NCBI GenBank assembly: GCA_021234155.1 | Contig: JAJEKV010000006.1 | Location: 7,286,435-7,350,434, forward strand | Direction of reading: 5' to 3' | From: Isoetes taiwanensis | Lineage: Eukaryota > Streptophyta > Lycopodiopsida > Isoetales > Isoetaceae | DNA: 64,000 nt | Part shown: one piece after another, positions 1-11,662 of the stretch | How the letters are laid out: each line of letters starts with the position of its first letter | How positions within the stretch are numbered: position 1 is the stretch's first letter | Notes under the pieces: generated by a model | What the model saw: only the letters and a program-made list of their open reading frames with translations | Told to the model about the DNA's origin: nothing | The model's database searches: none | Translations under genes and position numbers: made by a program

Positions 1-840
1 ATCGAATGTGGGCTTATGCCTTTAGAAGGAGTAGCTAGTCGATGGTAATTAGATACCCCAAAAGTGGATACCATGGACAAGACAAGACTCCCCCAAGGCC
101 CTTTGGTTAGCAAGGCGATAAAGGATGGCTCTAAGATGTTGTAAGATGGCTAAGGAAATGGATATTGAACGCGAGGCACTTCGTAGGCAATAACTTGAGA
201 CAATGGCTTTTGGTATGCATACAAGAAGATGTGTCTCAACCTAAAACAAAAAATGATTCTTACAGCAAAGCATGAATCCTAGTTTGGGAATATCAGCCAA
301 GTACCTACATGAGAATATCTCTATAAAGAAAAGGCATGCACAGGATCTAATACGCCTTTAGCTCCTCGCATCACTGGGGAGTGGAACCGGGTAGATTTAT
401 TACGTTATCCCTAGGGATGGAGAGGATATTGTAAGATTTGTTGTTAAACAAATAGAAGATGAAGAACATGCATTGCTTCATTGTAGTGCTTTACTGCATT
501 AAGATAATAACATGTGGGATTAATGCCCAAGATCTTTGTACCTTCTTTACCTTGGGAGGAGATAAGATTGGGGCATATATATTAGAATTGATGAGATGTA
601 GAGAGAATTGTCCGAAGAGATCAATAACATTATAGAGATGATAATACGCTGATGAGAGTTGACGAAAGTTAGATGAGGATTCCTAAACTCCAATCTACTT
701 TTATGATGATGTGTAAAGTTTATTGTTCTTGTACCTTGAGGCCTCCCAAAGACTTTAATACACTTCCACTTCACTTCACTTCTCTCTCTCCTCGCCGATA
801 ATGTAATAGTTAAGTTGTGATTAGGAGAATAGGATTCTCA
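1..840. other. Unassigned AT-rich stretch
   Basis: There is no intact reading frame here. A broken plus-strand frame around 140-520 reads like a retrotransposon gag-type helical segment (for example EREALRRQ and IEDEEHALLHC in different frames), but I cannot name a family. The longest minus-strand frame (547-774, 75 codons) resembles nothing I know and is probably chance. Confidence 0.3.
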
Positions 841-1020
841 CGCTTAGGTCTAGTGGTAATACACCAGGTCTAGTAACCATAGGTCTCTCGAGTTCGAGAC
901 CTTTAATCACACTAACTCCAAGGCGTCAAAACCCACAGACGACCGTAGAGTGGTTGAGGCGTGGGCCCAACAAAGCAATGTAGTGTGGTGTGTGGTCACA
1001 TGTCCAAATTGGATGCATGG
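841..1020 (+). mobile_element. tRNA-derived SINE (head plus body)
   Basis: An internal RNA polymerase III promoter is visible. The A-box-like aggtctagtgg (846-856) matches the TRGYNNAGNGG consensus at 10 of 11 positions. The B-box-like agttcgagacc (891-901) matches GGTTCGANNCC at 10 of 11. The two boxes are 34 nt apart, as in tRNA genes, but no cloverleaf can be completed, so this is a SINE head and not a tRNA gene. The body ends near a segment (968-1016, containing gtgtggtgtgtgg and cacatgtcc) that recurs at 28,013-28,056 in the same orientation, which shows a dispersed family. The exact 3' end and target-site duplication were not found. Confidence 0.6.
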
Positions 1021-1082
1021 ATTTTAAAATACCATTTCTCCATCTCTACGATTACTTAGCCAAACACCCACAAATGTATGGA

Positions 1083-1985
1083 TTCACTACACGTAAAGAA
1101 GGGATTAACAAAGTTAGAAAATGATGGAAACCTTGTATAGCTGAAACAGGAAGAAAGCCGTGATAATAGCATTATACATGGATGATTGCATTATCTGAGT
1201 AAAGCAAAATGAACATTCCTAAGCAAGGATTAACAAAGTTAGAAATGATGGAAACTTGTATCGTAAATTTAAACAAAGTGAAGAAAGCCGTGACAATAGC
1301 ACAGTACATGGATGATTGCACATTTGAGCAAGCAAAATGAACATTCGAAACATTGTAAGCCTATTCTTTCTAATAGATTGAAAATGAGTGATCTTGGTGA
1401 ATTACTGCAAATTTTGGGCACAGAAGTTCACAAGAGATAGGAAAATGGCTGGATTTCACTTTCGATAACGACGAACATAGATCTGAGTACTCAGAAAGAT
1501 CTCAATGCAAGTATGCCAATGTTGTACAAATGCCTATGATTCCTGGATCAATGCTGGCCCTAGAACGGAAAAAGAAAGGGAAAAGACATGTATGTATTCC
1601 TTTACAGAGAACTCTACTGATGCTTACTTACATAGCCAACGCGACAAGGCCGTATTAATTGCCTTCATGGCTAATATACCGTGAAATACAATAACAATCC
1701 GTGAAGACAAAGACCGGATGGCAAATAAAAAGGATATTGGGCGTTAAAAGGTGTTGGCATTTTATTTATTCCCTCAAAATTTTACAATTAGAAGCTTCCA
1801 TTGTGATACTGATTAAGTAGAGATCTAGATGAGAAAGTCTACTTTAGGATACTTGATGCTTGGCTGAGCACCCATGATGGGAGATGCAAAACAACCGGCA
1901 TTTTATCTACAAAATGAGGTCGAAGTATGCTTCCAGTCAGCCACGCCGTGAGAAATAATATAGTGTAAAAGGTCGCTAAATGAAA
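1083..1985 (+). pseudogene. Ty1/copia polyprotein relic: RT C-terminal part and RNase H
   Basis: Several frames together give the canonical copia order. A segment like NDGNLYRKF is followed by the catalytic YMDDC (the YVDD motif), MSDLGEL with LGTEVH and ENGWISLS, then a residual TRP block. RNase H follows, with RKSTLGYLMLG, a KQP remnant and a terminal S-HAVRN-IV remnant near 1,940-1,970. Every block is separated by frameshifts or stops, so the element is dead. A tandem duplication of about 130 bp (1,090-1,210 and 1,220-1,340) doubles the YMDD block. Integrase, gag and LTRs are not recognisable nearby. Family assignment is firm from motif order; the clade is not. Confidence 0.85.
1090..1340 (+). 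repeat. ~130-bp tandem duplication inside the copia RT
   Basis: Two successive copies share ggattaacaaagttagaa, gatggaaac and tacatggatgattgca. Each carries the codons of the YMDD catalytic loop. They differ by scattered substitutions and indels, so the duplication predates much of the decay. Confidence 0.8.
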
Positions 1986-1999
1986 TAGGTGTGTTCATC

Positions 2000-2950
2000 A
2001 AAAAGATTTTATCATATTATGGTCGATAGTTCAAGTTGCATTGCTATGTATGATTTATCCGCTGCTTCAAAAATGAATGAATGAATGGTTTCAGGAGCCC
2101 TCCTCTTTACTTCCAAAAAATATACAAGTTTTAGAATACTTCTAACAAAGTTCCTCATGCCTACCGGCCTTTTGGATAACAAGAGTAATCATATATCATG
2201 AGATACACCTCAGATAATAAATAATGGACTATTATAAAGTTATAATGAAGATCTTTAAGCCTTCACTCCAGGGGCCTGCAAACAACTTACTCCCAACAAA
2301 ATAAGAGTTCATCGAATTCGAAAGACATCCTAATTCTCGCTCTAAGGACAAGCCAACTCCATGAGGCGAAGCTATGCCCTTATAGGTCCATTCCATCTCC
2401 AGCTAAATGAACGCGGAGGAGAAGTGCACACGCGGTTAATCAACCCTTAACTGCGAATCGCAAAACCACCAAGGCAACATCCATTGGGAACGAGCCCCTA
2501 GCCCAGTGACGGCGGGACCAACAGATCTCAAGATGAGGGCTAACAATCTATGACATGAAGGCTACCACAAAATCGACATCTCCCCATTACTTGGCATAAG
2601 AGCTCCATGTCACTGCACGAGGACCACCGCTGTAAACTTTGGAATAAAATGAAAGACTTGAAATACAAAGGCATGCCAAAAGAGACGCTAATCATAAAAA
2701 AGAGAGTCACCAACAACATCAAAACTTAGCACGGTAACTACCTCGACATCATACAAGAACAAGATCAATAAGGCTAGAAACTTAAACTGCGGGAGGGGGG
2801 AGGGGACAAGCTAATTACAAAAGAGAGAGGCTCAAAGACTACCGATGAGAATACAGAGACGCAAAGGTTATAAATACTCTATCGAACCCTCTCAACTAGC
2901 CTCATAGCCGCATTTATCCGCTAATCTTGAAACGCTAGATAAATCATACT
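2000..2950. other. Unassigned stretch
   Basis: No coding sequence or structured repeat was recognised. The plus strand becomes progressively A-rich after about 2,230, and there is a purine run near 2,792-2,830. Confidence 0.4.
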
Positions 2951-4517
2951 TAGAGCCTATAGTTGGAGCACACTCAATACAAATCAACAACACAAACTAC
3001 ATACCGCATAAAAAGAGGCGTAAAAAGAAGGTGCTAAAAAAGAATGAAGGCATGTGACTACTATAAAGCAAGGGTCGAAGACAACTAGGCCCAACTAGCT
3101 TAATGAACTCCTCGCGATACCAACATAAGGATCAACCAAGATCTGGACATTGCCCTTCAAGCTCCTAATGCGGAGCACCACTTTGGCACAAAGCAAGTAT
3201 GTACCAATCAACTCCAAAGAATAAATAAAAGGTGAGTAATAATAAGTGGATTTTGACAATTATCAACTCCATAAGTAGTGGGCGAAAGCTTCAAATCAAG
3301 TACTCATCAGATAAAATTTTGAGCCCAAAAACTATGAGCATTGGGAGGGACTAGAAATCGTGCTGAAGTCACTTAACGCCTACTCCTAAACCAAGTAGGC
3401 AATAAAGCAAGCCATTCTCCACCTAGCAATAAAGGTGTCATTTTCACCTCTCGACAAAACAACGTGGAGAAACATAAAATCTCTGGACTCTTAATGAAAT
3501 TGTCAATCGCGACAAAAGTAGAATATGGTGTCATTCATGTGCATACAAGACCAAAAACCTAAGGAGAGAAATTTAACTCAAAGAGCAGATAAGATAAGTT
3601 GGAAAGCCATGCAAATGGTACTAAATACTAGGCACTACAATTGCCAGGGGCTTTGAAACCACAACAGGTGAAAAACAAATAAAACCAAGAACTAAGTTTT
3701 ACATTAACAAATAAAAATTCTTAAAAGGACACATATTAAGGCAACAAAGTGATGAGTTAACAGTCTAAAGGGCCTTCACGGCAACCAGCTTCAAACTATT
3801 TGACATTTAAGACCTAAGAAAAAGGTATATCCAAATATGGCGAGTATCTAAAGAGCTGTTTCACTTTTAAAGAGGGTGATTTAACGCGGCTATAACCATA
3901 AACTCAAGAAAACTTAACCGAGGAATACATGAACAATGATGGAGCACCAACTTAGAGGGCTGTGATTTATTGGTACCCTCTAGAGTCCTTCCAAGGATCG
4001 CACAAACCACAAAACGTAAAATTCTTAAGAGATCTGACAAGAACTGAGATCAACGCTAGGCTCCTGCCTGATTGATCACATTAATTTATTAAGGTAATAA
4101 AAATGCTCAAACCTTCAAATAATATTCCCTGACTACTTGCAAGATACCAAGAAAAACGTTACTTCATTTCCTTCCTATTCCGCTTCTTGTTCTTAACATT
4201 TGCAAAGCAACGAAATTCTCAGTCCACTTAATATTCTCTATAGCTTGCCAAACAACTTAAATGCAAAACATTACGTCTCGCACGCTGAAGCCCATCTAAC
4301 AAATGAAAATGCAAAAACATGAAGTCTCTAGCAAGAACGCATTCTCCCAATTATTGACAATCAAAGAATAACACACTTGTTAGCATGCCAACTCAAACAT
4401 ACCTTCTGGAACTTCATCTAATGTATCCTCTCTCTTCTTCATACATAATGGAACTAAAGAGACAGTATGGTGGTTGTGTTGTTGATTTGTATTGAGAGTG
4501 TGCTCAACTAGGCTCTA
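2951..4517. mobile_element. Element bounded by 46-bp inverted repeats, non-coding
   Basis: The sequence at 2,951-2,996 (tagagcct..., cacactc, aatacaaatcaacaaca) reappears as its reverse complement at 4,472-4,517 with a few small indels, giving terminal inverted repeats about 1.57 kb apart. The interior is A-rich on the plus strand and has no reading frame of note. No target-site duplication is evident. This could be a non-autonomous DNA transposon, or two oppositely oriented copies of another repeat. Confidence 0.5.
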
Positions 4518-4739
4518 GAAGACAAAGAATCCAATAATGCATGAACGAACCAAACATATTGAACTGCTAGATGGCACGAGGATATGGTAGCTTAAATTAG
4601 ATTATAAAACACATAGATACTAAGAATCAGTTTGCGATTCTGACAAAGCTTTACCAAATTTGTAAACATTCTTTTCTCGCTAAGGTGCAATAAGCTGAAA
4701 TAATAAGACATGCGGTGATAGGATTTTGATATGTTTCAT

Positions 4740-5685
4740 TGAAACAAAAGAACATGATTTGTTTGCACTTCTTGAGAATATTATATTCTTTAAAAAATCC
4801 GAGATTCAGACAAGGAGATTGTGGCAATGATGACATAGCTTATTATGTGAGAGATGAATACAGGCATCTAGTCAAGGGAGTTAAAAAAGATATTAATAAC
4901 CAATTTTTATGGCCGGGAATTGAGGTAAGCATGCAATCAGTTTACATGGCAGTTTGCTACTTTGCTTCGTGTCATAAACAAGTGTATGCAAATGATGTTG
5001 ATGCTTCAGGAGATGATCTGTTCTATTACTTAGAACAAGACATCATGTTATACCAGGAAAAAAGAAGTTCTTGTGACTGGAGACTTCAATGGTCGCACAA
5101 GTAGTACACAAGCAACCATATATGTAGAGGAGAATGATCCGCTATGGTTAGAAACAGTGGATGACCATATGCTAGAACAAAAGGGATGGAAAGGGTCCTC
5201 TTCTGACAATACCTCGACAAGGACAGGACCACATTTGTTAAATCTATGTAGCAGCACAAACATGCTAATAAATAATGGTATTACTAGGTTTCCGCATTCT
5301 GATGGCTTTACATGCAGACACAGAAGTGTTGTAGACTATCTAATTTGTAGTGAGTCCACAGGTAAGTATATTTCTGATTTTGTGATACTAGAGGAAAGAA
5401 CTGAGTCCGATCATGTGTTCTTAATGCCTACTGCTGAGCAAAAGAAGGATGAGAAGCCGAAATTAACACCTAAGGTGCATTTCAATGCTAACAAAGCAAT
5501 TATCTTCAAAAAGAAACTCCAAATTAGAAACGCTGACGGGCTGGCTGATGATGGCTCGGAAGTTAAATGATATTGTCATAAATATCCTTTTGGATTCTGC
5601 CTCCCACAATTTCACATCAAAGAGGGTAAGTAAAGGTCTCAGATGTAACTCCTGGTATGATGATGAATGCAAGAACTAGTAACTC
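4740..5685 (+). pseudogene. LINE endonuclease (EEP) domain relic
   Basis: This is the N-terminal apurinic-like endonuclease domain of a non-LTR retrotransposon ORF2, which nicks target DNA to prime reverse transcription. In order, across one frameshift near 5,063, I see SVYMAVCYFA and a DLFYYLEQDI helix. Then comes the catalytic-strand motif TGDFNGRT (5,076-5,100), then LLNLCSSTNMLINNG and SVVDYLICSE. Next is the terminal ERTESDHVFL with the catalytic SDH (about 5,397-5,424). A following NSWYDDECKN block (about 5,650-5,677) matches the W(F/Y)DEEC segment that usually comes after the domain. The longest open stretch is 165 codons (5,073-5,570). Upstream start and downstream RT are absent. A LINE origin is well supported; the clade is not assigned. 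Confidence 0.8.
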
Positions 5686-5849
5686 CTGGCTATGCCGCAT
5701 TGACAGAGGAAGTTTATCGACCTCGAGGCCCGTGGCCGCGTTCAAAGGAAATGCAGATTCGATAGACTACTCTGATGGAGATCATGGGTATACAACTTTT
5801 GATTTCAAACTAGGGTATGTCCAAATAAAAGGCAAGTTATGAAATTGAG

Positions 5850-8080
5850 GAGAAATAATAATGGTGATAAGATTCCTAAGCCTTATAACCCGCAGCTCCA
5901 CTACATTATTTGGAAGAGAGTCGCATGTAAATGCTTCTATGTTTTCACAATAAAAGCTTAACTGCCTTATATTGTTTTATTAAATTTCACAGTCACATTT
6001 TATAGAAGGTTTAAGCATCAACATCCGCATATGAATATGTAGCATAATAATGTGGTTTTCTTTAGTTTTTTGCACGCCACAAAGGTTTTCCTAAGATTTC
6101 ATGGCGATTCGAATGGATGTACTAATGTGTACATCTAGAGTGCACTATTTCTTAGTCGCTGATTTGCTTTTTTTTCAATGGTCCAACATCCAAGGGCTCA
6201 CAACAAAGTTCTCTTTTATTTTAGGGTCCAACATGCAAGCCTCGTGTGGATAGCATTTCATGGCATTCTTTGATGTTCTTGTGAGTGGAAATGTGATTTG
6301 AAGGGAAGCGCTCAAAACCAAAAAAAAAAAAACCACGCCTAAAAGAACCCCAAACTAGGGTTTCCTTTTTGCGAGCCCTAAATGCATCTTCGCATGATCT
6401 TGTAGTTTTGGCTTCACTCGGCTACTTTTCCCCGCGATGAAGTAGAAGCAATCACCGAGTAGAACCTTCTTGCAACAGAGTAGAATTTTTCGTACCGACA
6501 GATGCGGATTCTTCATGCTCCGCTACCGTGTTAACGCATTCCCCGCCGACTTCTATGTCCACAGCCCTCAAAGTGAAGGTAAATCCAAACGGAACTTTAC
6601 TGTAATTGATAAGCCATTATGTCTTTCTCGCTTACAGCTTCTAGCAATAACCTCAATCATTGTCCGCAGAACCTTGATCTCGCTAGATGATCAATAGCTT
6701 GGAGTTCCCTTTAGCCAAAAGGAAGAACTCTACTTTGAAGATTTTCTCCATAAACTCGATGATCCATGAATTGAGCCGAGGATCCTAGTGGGACTTCTCT
6801 CCGGATTGCAATAGAGAAGGAGCTGATGAAGACCCAAAATGTTTAGGGCGGTGGATTAATTTCTTAAGAAGAGCCTATGGAGGAGCATCGGCTTCAAGAG
6901 GGAGGAGCCGGGCCAAGTGGGGCAATCGGTTCCGCTCCTCAAGGTAAGCATTCAATGGCGATGGTAATTATCGCCTTTAGCTACGGCAAAGATCGACTCT
7001 TCGCCTCGAACTCGCGATCAGCCTCCGCTGCGATCAAGTCTTATAATGCCTGTGGGCGCCGCAGAAGCTAGAGATGTGGTCGCCTCGCGATAACTCTAAG
7101 CTTTGTTCTTGTGGAGCTGGAGCAGGCTGCCTTCATCGATGTTTCAATGTGTCAGGATTCAGAATTCAGAGGCCATGATGGTGAGGTTCCACCTTTAGCT
7201 TCTTTTACCCGCTTATTTTGAACTTATGTAGACTCTTACACCTGAAATTTGGTGAATTCAAGAAATTCAACGAGCCTATTACAGCCTATTATTTCAAAGC
7301 ATATGATAAAAGCATTTCTTTCAAGTTTTTCCAAGATGTGGAAATTATAATACTCGCATTAACATCTTGGACGACACCGCTTCCATTGTTCCAGGTTTTA
7401 TTTCCTCAAGATACCTCGTCATGAGCATTGGTCTATCCTCCTCTGAATATGTAAAGCGTACCCGTGATGCTTCAAAAATCCAAGAAGGGAAAAGCCAAAT
7501 CCATCCAAAGGGCTCACTTGCCCTCGGGATGGCAATTTCACGTGAAAAGGAAAATGGGGGATGGCTTATGCCGAATTTGTTTTCAAACATCCATTATTTC
7601 CTTCATGTTCTTGACTCCACGGTCGCTAACTTAATGAGTGTTAACTTTGCCGCAGGAGCAATAGGCCAATATCTTGGACGTTGGGCCATTACGCTTTGTT
7701 CCGTTTTGCCTTTAAATAAGCTTTAGTGCTTATTTGGTTTCATCCGCAGCTCAGAGCCCTTTTATTCTTTAAGATTGCTCGGAAGGGTTCACCGGTGGTC
7801 GCCGTGTAGAATCACTGATCCGCGGTTTCTTGCTGCATTGCAAAGCCATGGTTAAATATATTTGGATTCATAACATTCTCTCAGCTTCATGCATGTAGAT
7901 GAAAAATGAGGCAAATGGAGATGTTGGAAGAGCTTACTGAAATTATTCCTTTTGAAGAGCATACAAGTGCACGCTAAAGCACGCGAAATGATCTTTATTA
8001 TTGTCAATGGGGCTTGGAATGCAATATACTAGGTGAGGCAACTATTAGGGTGAGGTGAATTATGATGTCAAGCTTCGCCG
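5850..8080. other. Intergenic sequence with possible gene remnants
   Basis: An A-run (6,319-6,331) is followed by aaactagggtttcc and agccctaaa, which resemble plant 5'UTR and telo-box motifs. Plus frames at 6,470-6,697, 6,877-7,071 (containing EGGAGPSGAIGSAPQ just before a gtaagc donor-like site) and 7,367-7,726 (119 codons) could be exon remnants. None matches a family I recognise, and the minus frame at 7,345-7,590 overlaps. No function is proposed. Confidence 0.25.
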
Positions 8081-8112
8081 CTATTGGCTAACCTGGGCTT
8101 GACACTTCTCAT

Positions 8113-8784
8113 CACATGTGGCAATTTAAAATATATGGTTTGCAATAACACATCATTCATTTGTATTTTTATTTACTTGTTTACTTCCAAAGTTTATCTA
8201 TGTTTGTTTTGGGGCCCTCGGGAAGGCCCTTTTAATTTTTTGAATGTAACAAACCAACATACACTAACACAAACCATTACATTCAACATGTGCCCTAAAA
8301 CCCCTTTGGTTTGGGTGCATATTCACACGGGGTGACGTGAGGGCAGCGAGCCCCTATAATTATGTTCTTTGTATACAAAATCAACACCATATAGTATATT
8401 ACCTCAAATCTTATAGTATTTTAAGTGAATCTTGTTATACAAGATAGCAAATTCTCAGACATCTATACCTCCCTACAAATGAGGAACTTTGTGTACTCTG
8501 CGGTAGATTAAGGAATAAGGGGTGAATATGCCTATCCAACAACTCTTGTTGCCCTGAGTCACCTCGTGGTGTGAATATGCACCCAAAACCAAAGGGGGCT
8601 TTAGGGCATGTTGAATGTAATGGCTCTGTAGGTTAATTAATATGTTGGTTGTTACACTAAAATTCCACCCTTCTAGCCCTAAAAAGAAGGCAAACATAGA
8701 TAAACTTTGAAGTAAACAAGTAAATAAAAATACAAAAATGAATGATGTGTTATTGCAAACCATATATTTTAAATTGCCACATAT
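8113..8784. mobile_element. Foldback element with ~230-bp inverted arms
   Basis: The left arm (8,113-8,350) begins catgtggcaatttaaa and runs through gtttgcaataacacatcat to gcatattcacac. The right arm (8,545-8,784) is its reverse complement over nearly the whole length, with moderate indels. About 190 bp of unrelated AT-rich sequence separates the arms. The two 80-90-codon frames in the arms (8,084-8,335 plus, 8,473-8,763 minus) are mirror translations of the repeat and not genes. A transcript through it would form a long hairpin. Target-site duplications were not identified. Confidence 0.75.
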
Positions 8785-8949
8785 GAATGAAAGGAATGAA
8801 TGATGTGCTCAGTTTGCTCGAGACTTTGAAGCCTAAGCTTTGTAAAAAATAAGCTTAAAGAGAGGGAAACATGTCGCTACAGCATATACCACATGTGAAT
8901 GGAATTTGTTAGCAGTAATCAACAAGCTTAAGATCTAGATTCTAACATG

Positions 8950-11400
8950 CATGGTCCTAGGTGTTCATGCAAATGTGATGTCTCTGTGGGTCCGTGCCCA
9001 ATATAAAAATGAAAGCAATCATACTTTCAATAGCAACGTTGAAATGTGGAAAACTATGGTGTGTCCTAAGGACGGTCAGCAGCTTGGTATAAGTCTACTT
9101 GTTTTGACTATGGATTGCAATGCTTGTGGACTGAAATCATTCAAGATGTCCCAAAGAGAAGAGCAAGCCGAATCAAGCTTGATTGGAAGAACTTCGAGAA
9201 GGTGAGCATTCAATTAGTTTACATGCATTGATATTCTTTTATTTGATCTTATGAAATATGATGTGGTTTAGATTAGCCATATAGTTATGCTTTAATTTAG
9301 CTTGTGGTGGTTTACTTTCATCAGATCCGCTAGGGTGCTCAGCTAGGGTTATTTGATCTTACAAGCTGCATGTTCTTAAGCATTTATAGGTTTGTTGGAT
9401 TTAAGTGTCATTGCATAGGGAAAAAATACATGCTGTGGTATCTAAGTAAATTCATGGCCGTGGATCCTTATGGACACTAAGGATTGCCTAAATATGCCAA
9501 ACATGGTAACTTTAGTGGGATAATTAGACTTTTGTTGCCGCAAAATATGCCTTCTAACATGGTAACTTTAGTGGATAATTAGACTTTTGTATTCCTCTTT
9601 AGCTTTTGTAATTGGTCGCTTGTTTGGCCACATCTATCACTTGCACCGACATTTCTTAAATTTGAAACCTTAAGAAATATGATCATAATCTTTACGCTTG
9701 CTCTTACACTGCATAACGTAAACTCAAATAAAAGATACAGCAAGCAGCCGTGAGTCACCTAAGGATGTTATAGTTGGCTTATAAGAGCATCGCCGCAAGA
9801 CATGAATTTATGGAGTACGCGATGCGCTTATCAAACAATTCATCCCTCATAATTATATACTAAGGTGGCAAAAGTGACGATTTTAGGGAATGCCTCGCAG
9901 AAACATTTCCAGAGGACACCGCTAGACCGTTATAGATTTTACCGAACTACGCCAAAATTGTGCTGTGAGATCCGGGGACGATGCATTGAGGAATGGGATC
10001 GGTTCTATAATTAGCATTACTTCACGTGCATTACGCAAAAGAAAGACGAGGATCAAATCTTTCAATTCACATCGTGAAGTTGGTGAAAGAGACTCACTTT
10101 ACATTACCGCATTTATCATCGAAGCATGATAGCTTATTCGCATAAACACCGCCACGTACATGCCAATTACTTGTGCTGAAAAGGTATATGCTACAATAAA
10201 CCATGTCTTCGGTCCGATGGTTGCGCACAATTCAAGTCCTCGAGGTCCTTTCTATCACTTAGAAGATGTTAATAACTAATGCGAGCAAAGATTTCAGGAA
10301 TTACTTTGCATCTTGCCATGGCAAGGGGAAGCATGATGGAGTCAAATGGGCCATAAAGAGAATACTTAATGTGAAATGTTGAAGAGGAGAGCACGCTCTA
10401 AGGAATGCAGAGGATGTTGTACAATTTTGATTTGCATTTCCAAGGAAAAGAGGTGTGGAAAGACAACTAATCACTTGTGGTATGAACAAATTCATGGCTT
10501 TCTCACATGCATATGTATACCGCAGCCTTTAATGCTATCGTGGAACAATGTGTTCAGTGGTATTCGCCCATAAAGTTAGTGAGGTTTGTAGGAAGTGACA
10601 TATGACTGCGGACACTTTGAAGGCACAAAAACATTCATACCTACTGCAGGGCCAATATGCCAAAACAGACCTACCATGGTGGCCCACGTACCCTATCTTG
10701 CTTTTGTACTAGTTACCGGATGGGATTATGGAACAAAAGCATTACAAAAGAGATTGAAACGCTTTTACGATTCCTCGAAAGTTGAAGCCTCGTGATAATG
10801 TAGGAGGACACACCACCACTCATGTGCGCGATAGAAGGAGAGAATCAGTGGAAGTAACTTGTGCAAGTTGGAGACAATTTCATGACAATGCGAAGCCAAT
10901 AATGAAGAGAATGTTGATTTCTGGATTGTTAAATGCAATCAACCTTAAGCACATAGTGGAAACAGTATCCAAGATCACCGATCAAAATTCAGTAGACAAG
11001 AGGTCATTCTTACCGCAAGTACTACAAGTACATTGGAGAAGGTAGATACGAAGCTGTTAACCCATATGCCGATGTGAATTAAGGCCCGTGATCTCCGTGA
11101 ATATCCGGCAGAAATATAGAATCGATTATCGATTTAGGTGAAGATAATGTCTATCATTTACTCCTCCGATAACACACGGAAGCATATCGCGGATTCCTTA
11201 CACAACAGATTCCGAGACATTAGCCCTGGCAGCTCAAGACAAGCAAGAATACAATTGAGAGAAAAGAAGAGATTCTGTCGCAAGGCGAAGAAGGTAGTAG
11301 CTTTAAAGAAGAAGACAATTGCAAGGAAAGTGAGTAGCAAGACGACAAACACAAGCAGTTGCTGGATAAGAAGATGATTGTTGGAAGGAAGTCCAAGACA
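8950..11400 (+). pseudogene. Transposon protein relic, DFAENY / HGKGxHDG family (copy A)
   Basis: An ordered set of motifs lies in shifting plus frames. First is a possible zinc-binding segment with MVCPKDGQQ and DCNACG (about 9,055-9,135). Next come REHEFMEYAMR-like and FPEDT blocks (9,790-9,920), and a decayed DFAENYAKIV (about 9,934-9,957). Then SDGCAQFKSSRS (10,213-10,248), and NYFASCHGKGKHDG with AIKRILN (10,293-10,370). A LRNAEDVVQF-like block follows, then a lysine-rich tail (about 11,230-11,340). I recall comparable DFAENY, (S/T)D..xQ(F/Y)(K/R) and HGKGxxDG motifs from uncharacterised transposon proteins of animals and seed-free plants. A DDE/D transposase is a plausible reading: inference. 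Many stops and indels make it inactive. A relative lies on the minus strand at 34.8-36.4 kb. Confidence 0.6.
9490..9588 (+). repeat. Tandem ~50-bp duplication
   Basis: Two adjacent units each contain acatggtaactttagtgg, gataattagacttttgt and an upstream aatatgcc. They differ by a few indels. The repeat lies between the zinc-like and DFAENY parts of the transposon relic. Confidence 0.8.
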
Positions 11401-11662
11401 CTCCAAGGAAGCCTAATTCCAAAGGTTGCTATAATCGCATCTATTCTCTCACGCTTGATACATGTTTTCACGCTTTGTTGGCATATTCAAATTCATTTTT
11501 GGCAAAAGTAATATGAAGAAATAGTTTGCGGAAATATGTTCGGAGTCTTGTGCAGTGGAATGACAAGCACTCCGCCCATCTAAGGGATCAATACGTAAAA
11601 AGGTCTTTTGCATTTTCTATCTAGCAATGGACAAAGTGGTTTAGCAATAGGTCTGATGTGGG

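Noticed and set aside
8084-8763. Pair of similar 83- and 96-codon frames on opposite strands
   Set aside because: Mirror translations of the foldback arms; the similarity is explained by the inverted repeat.
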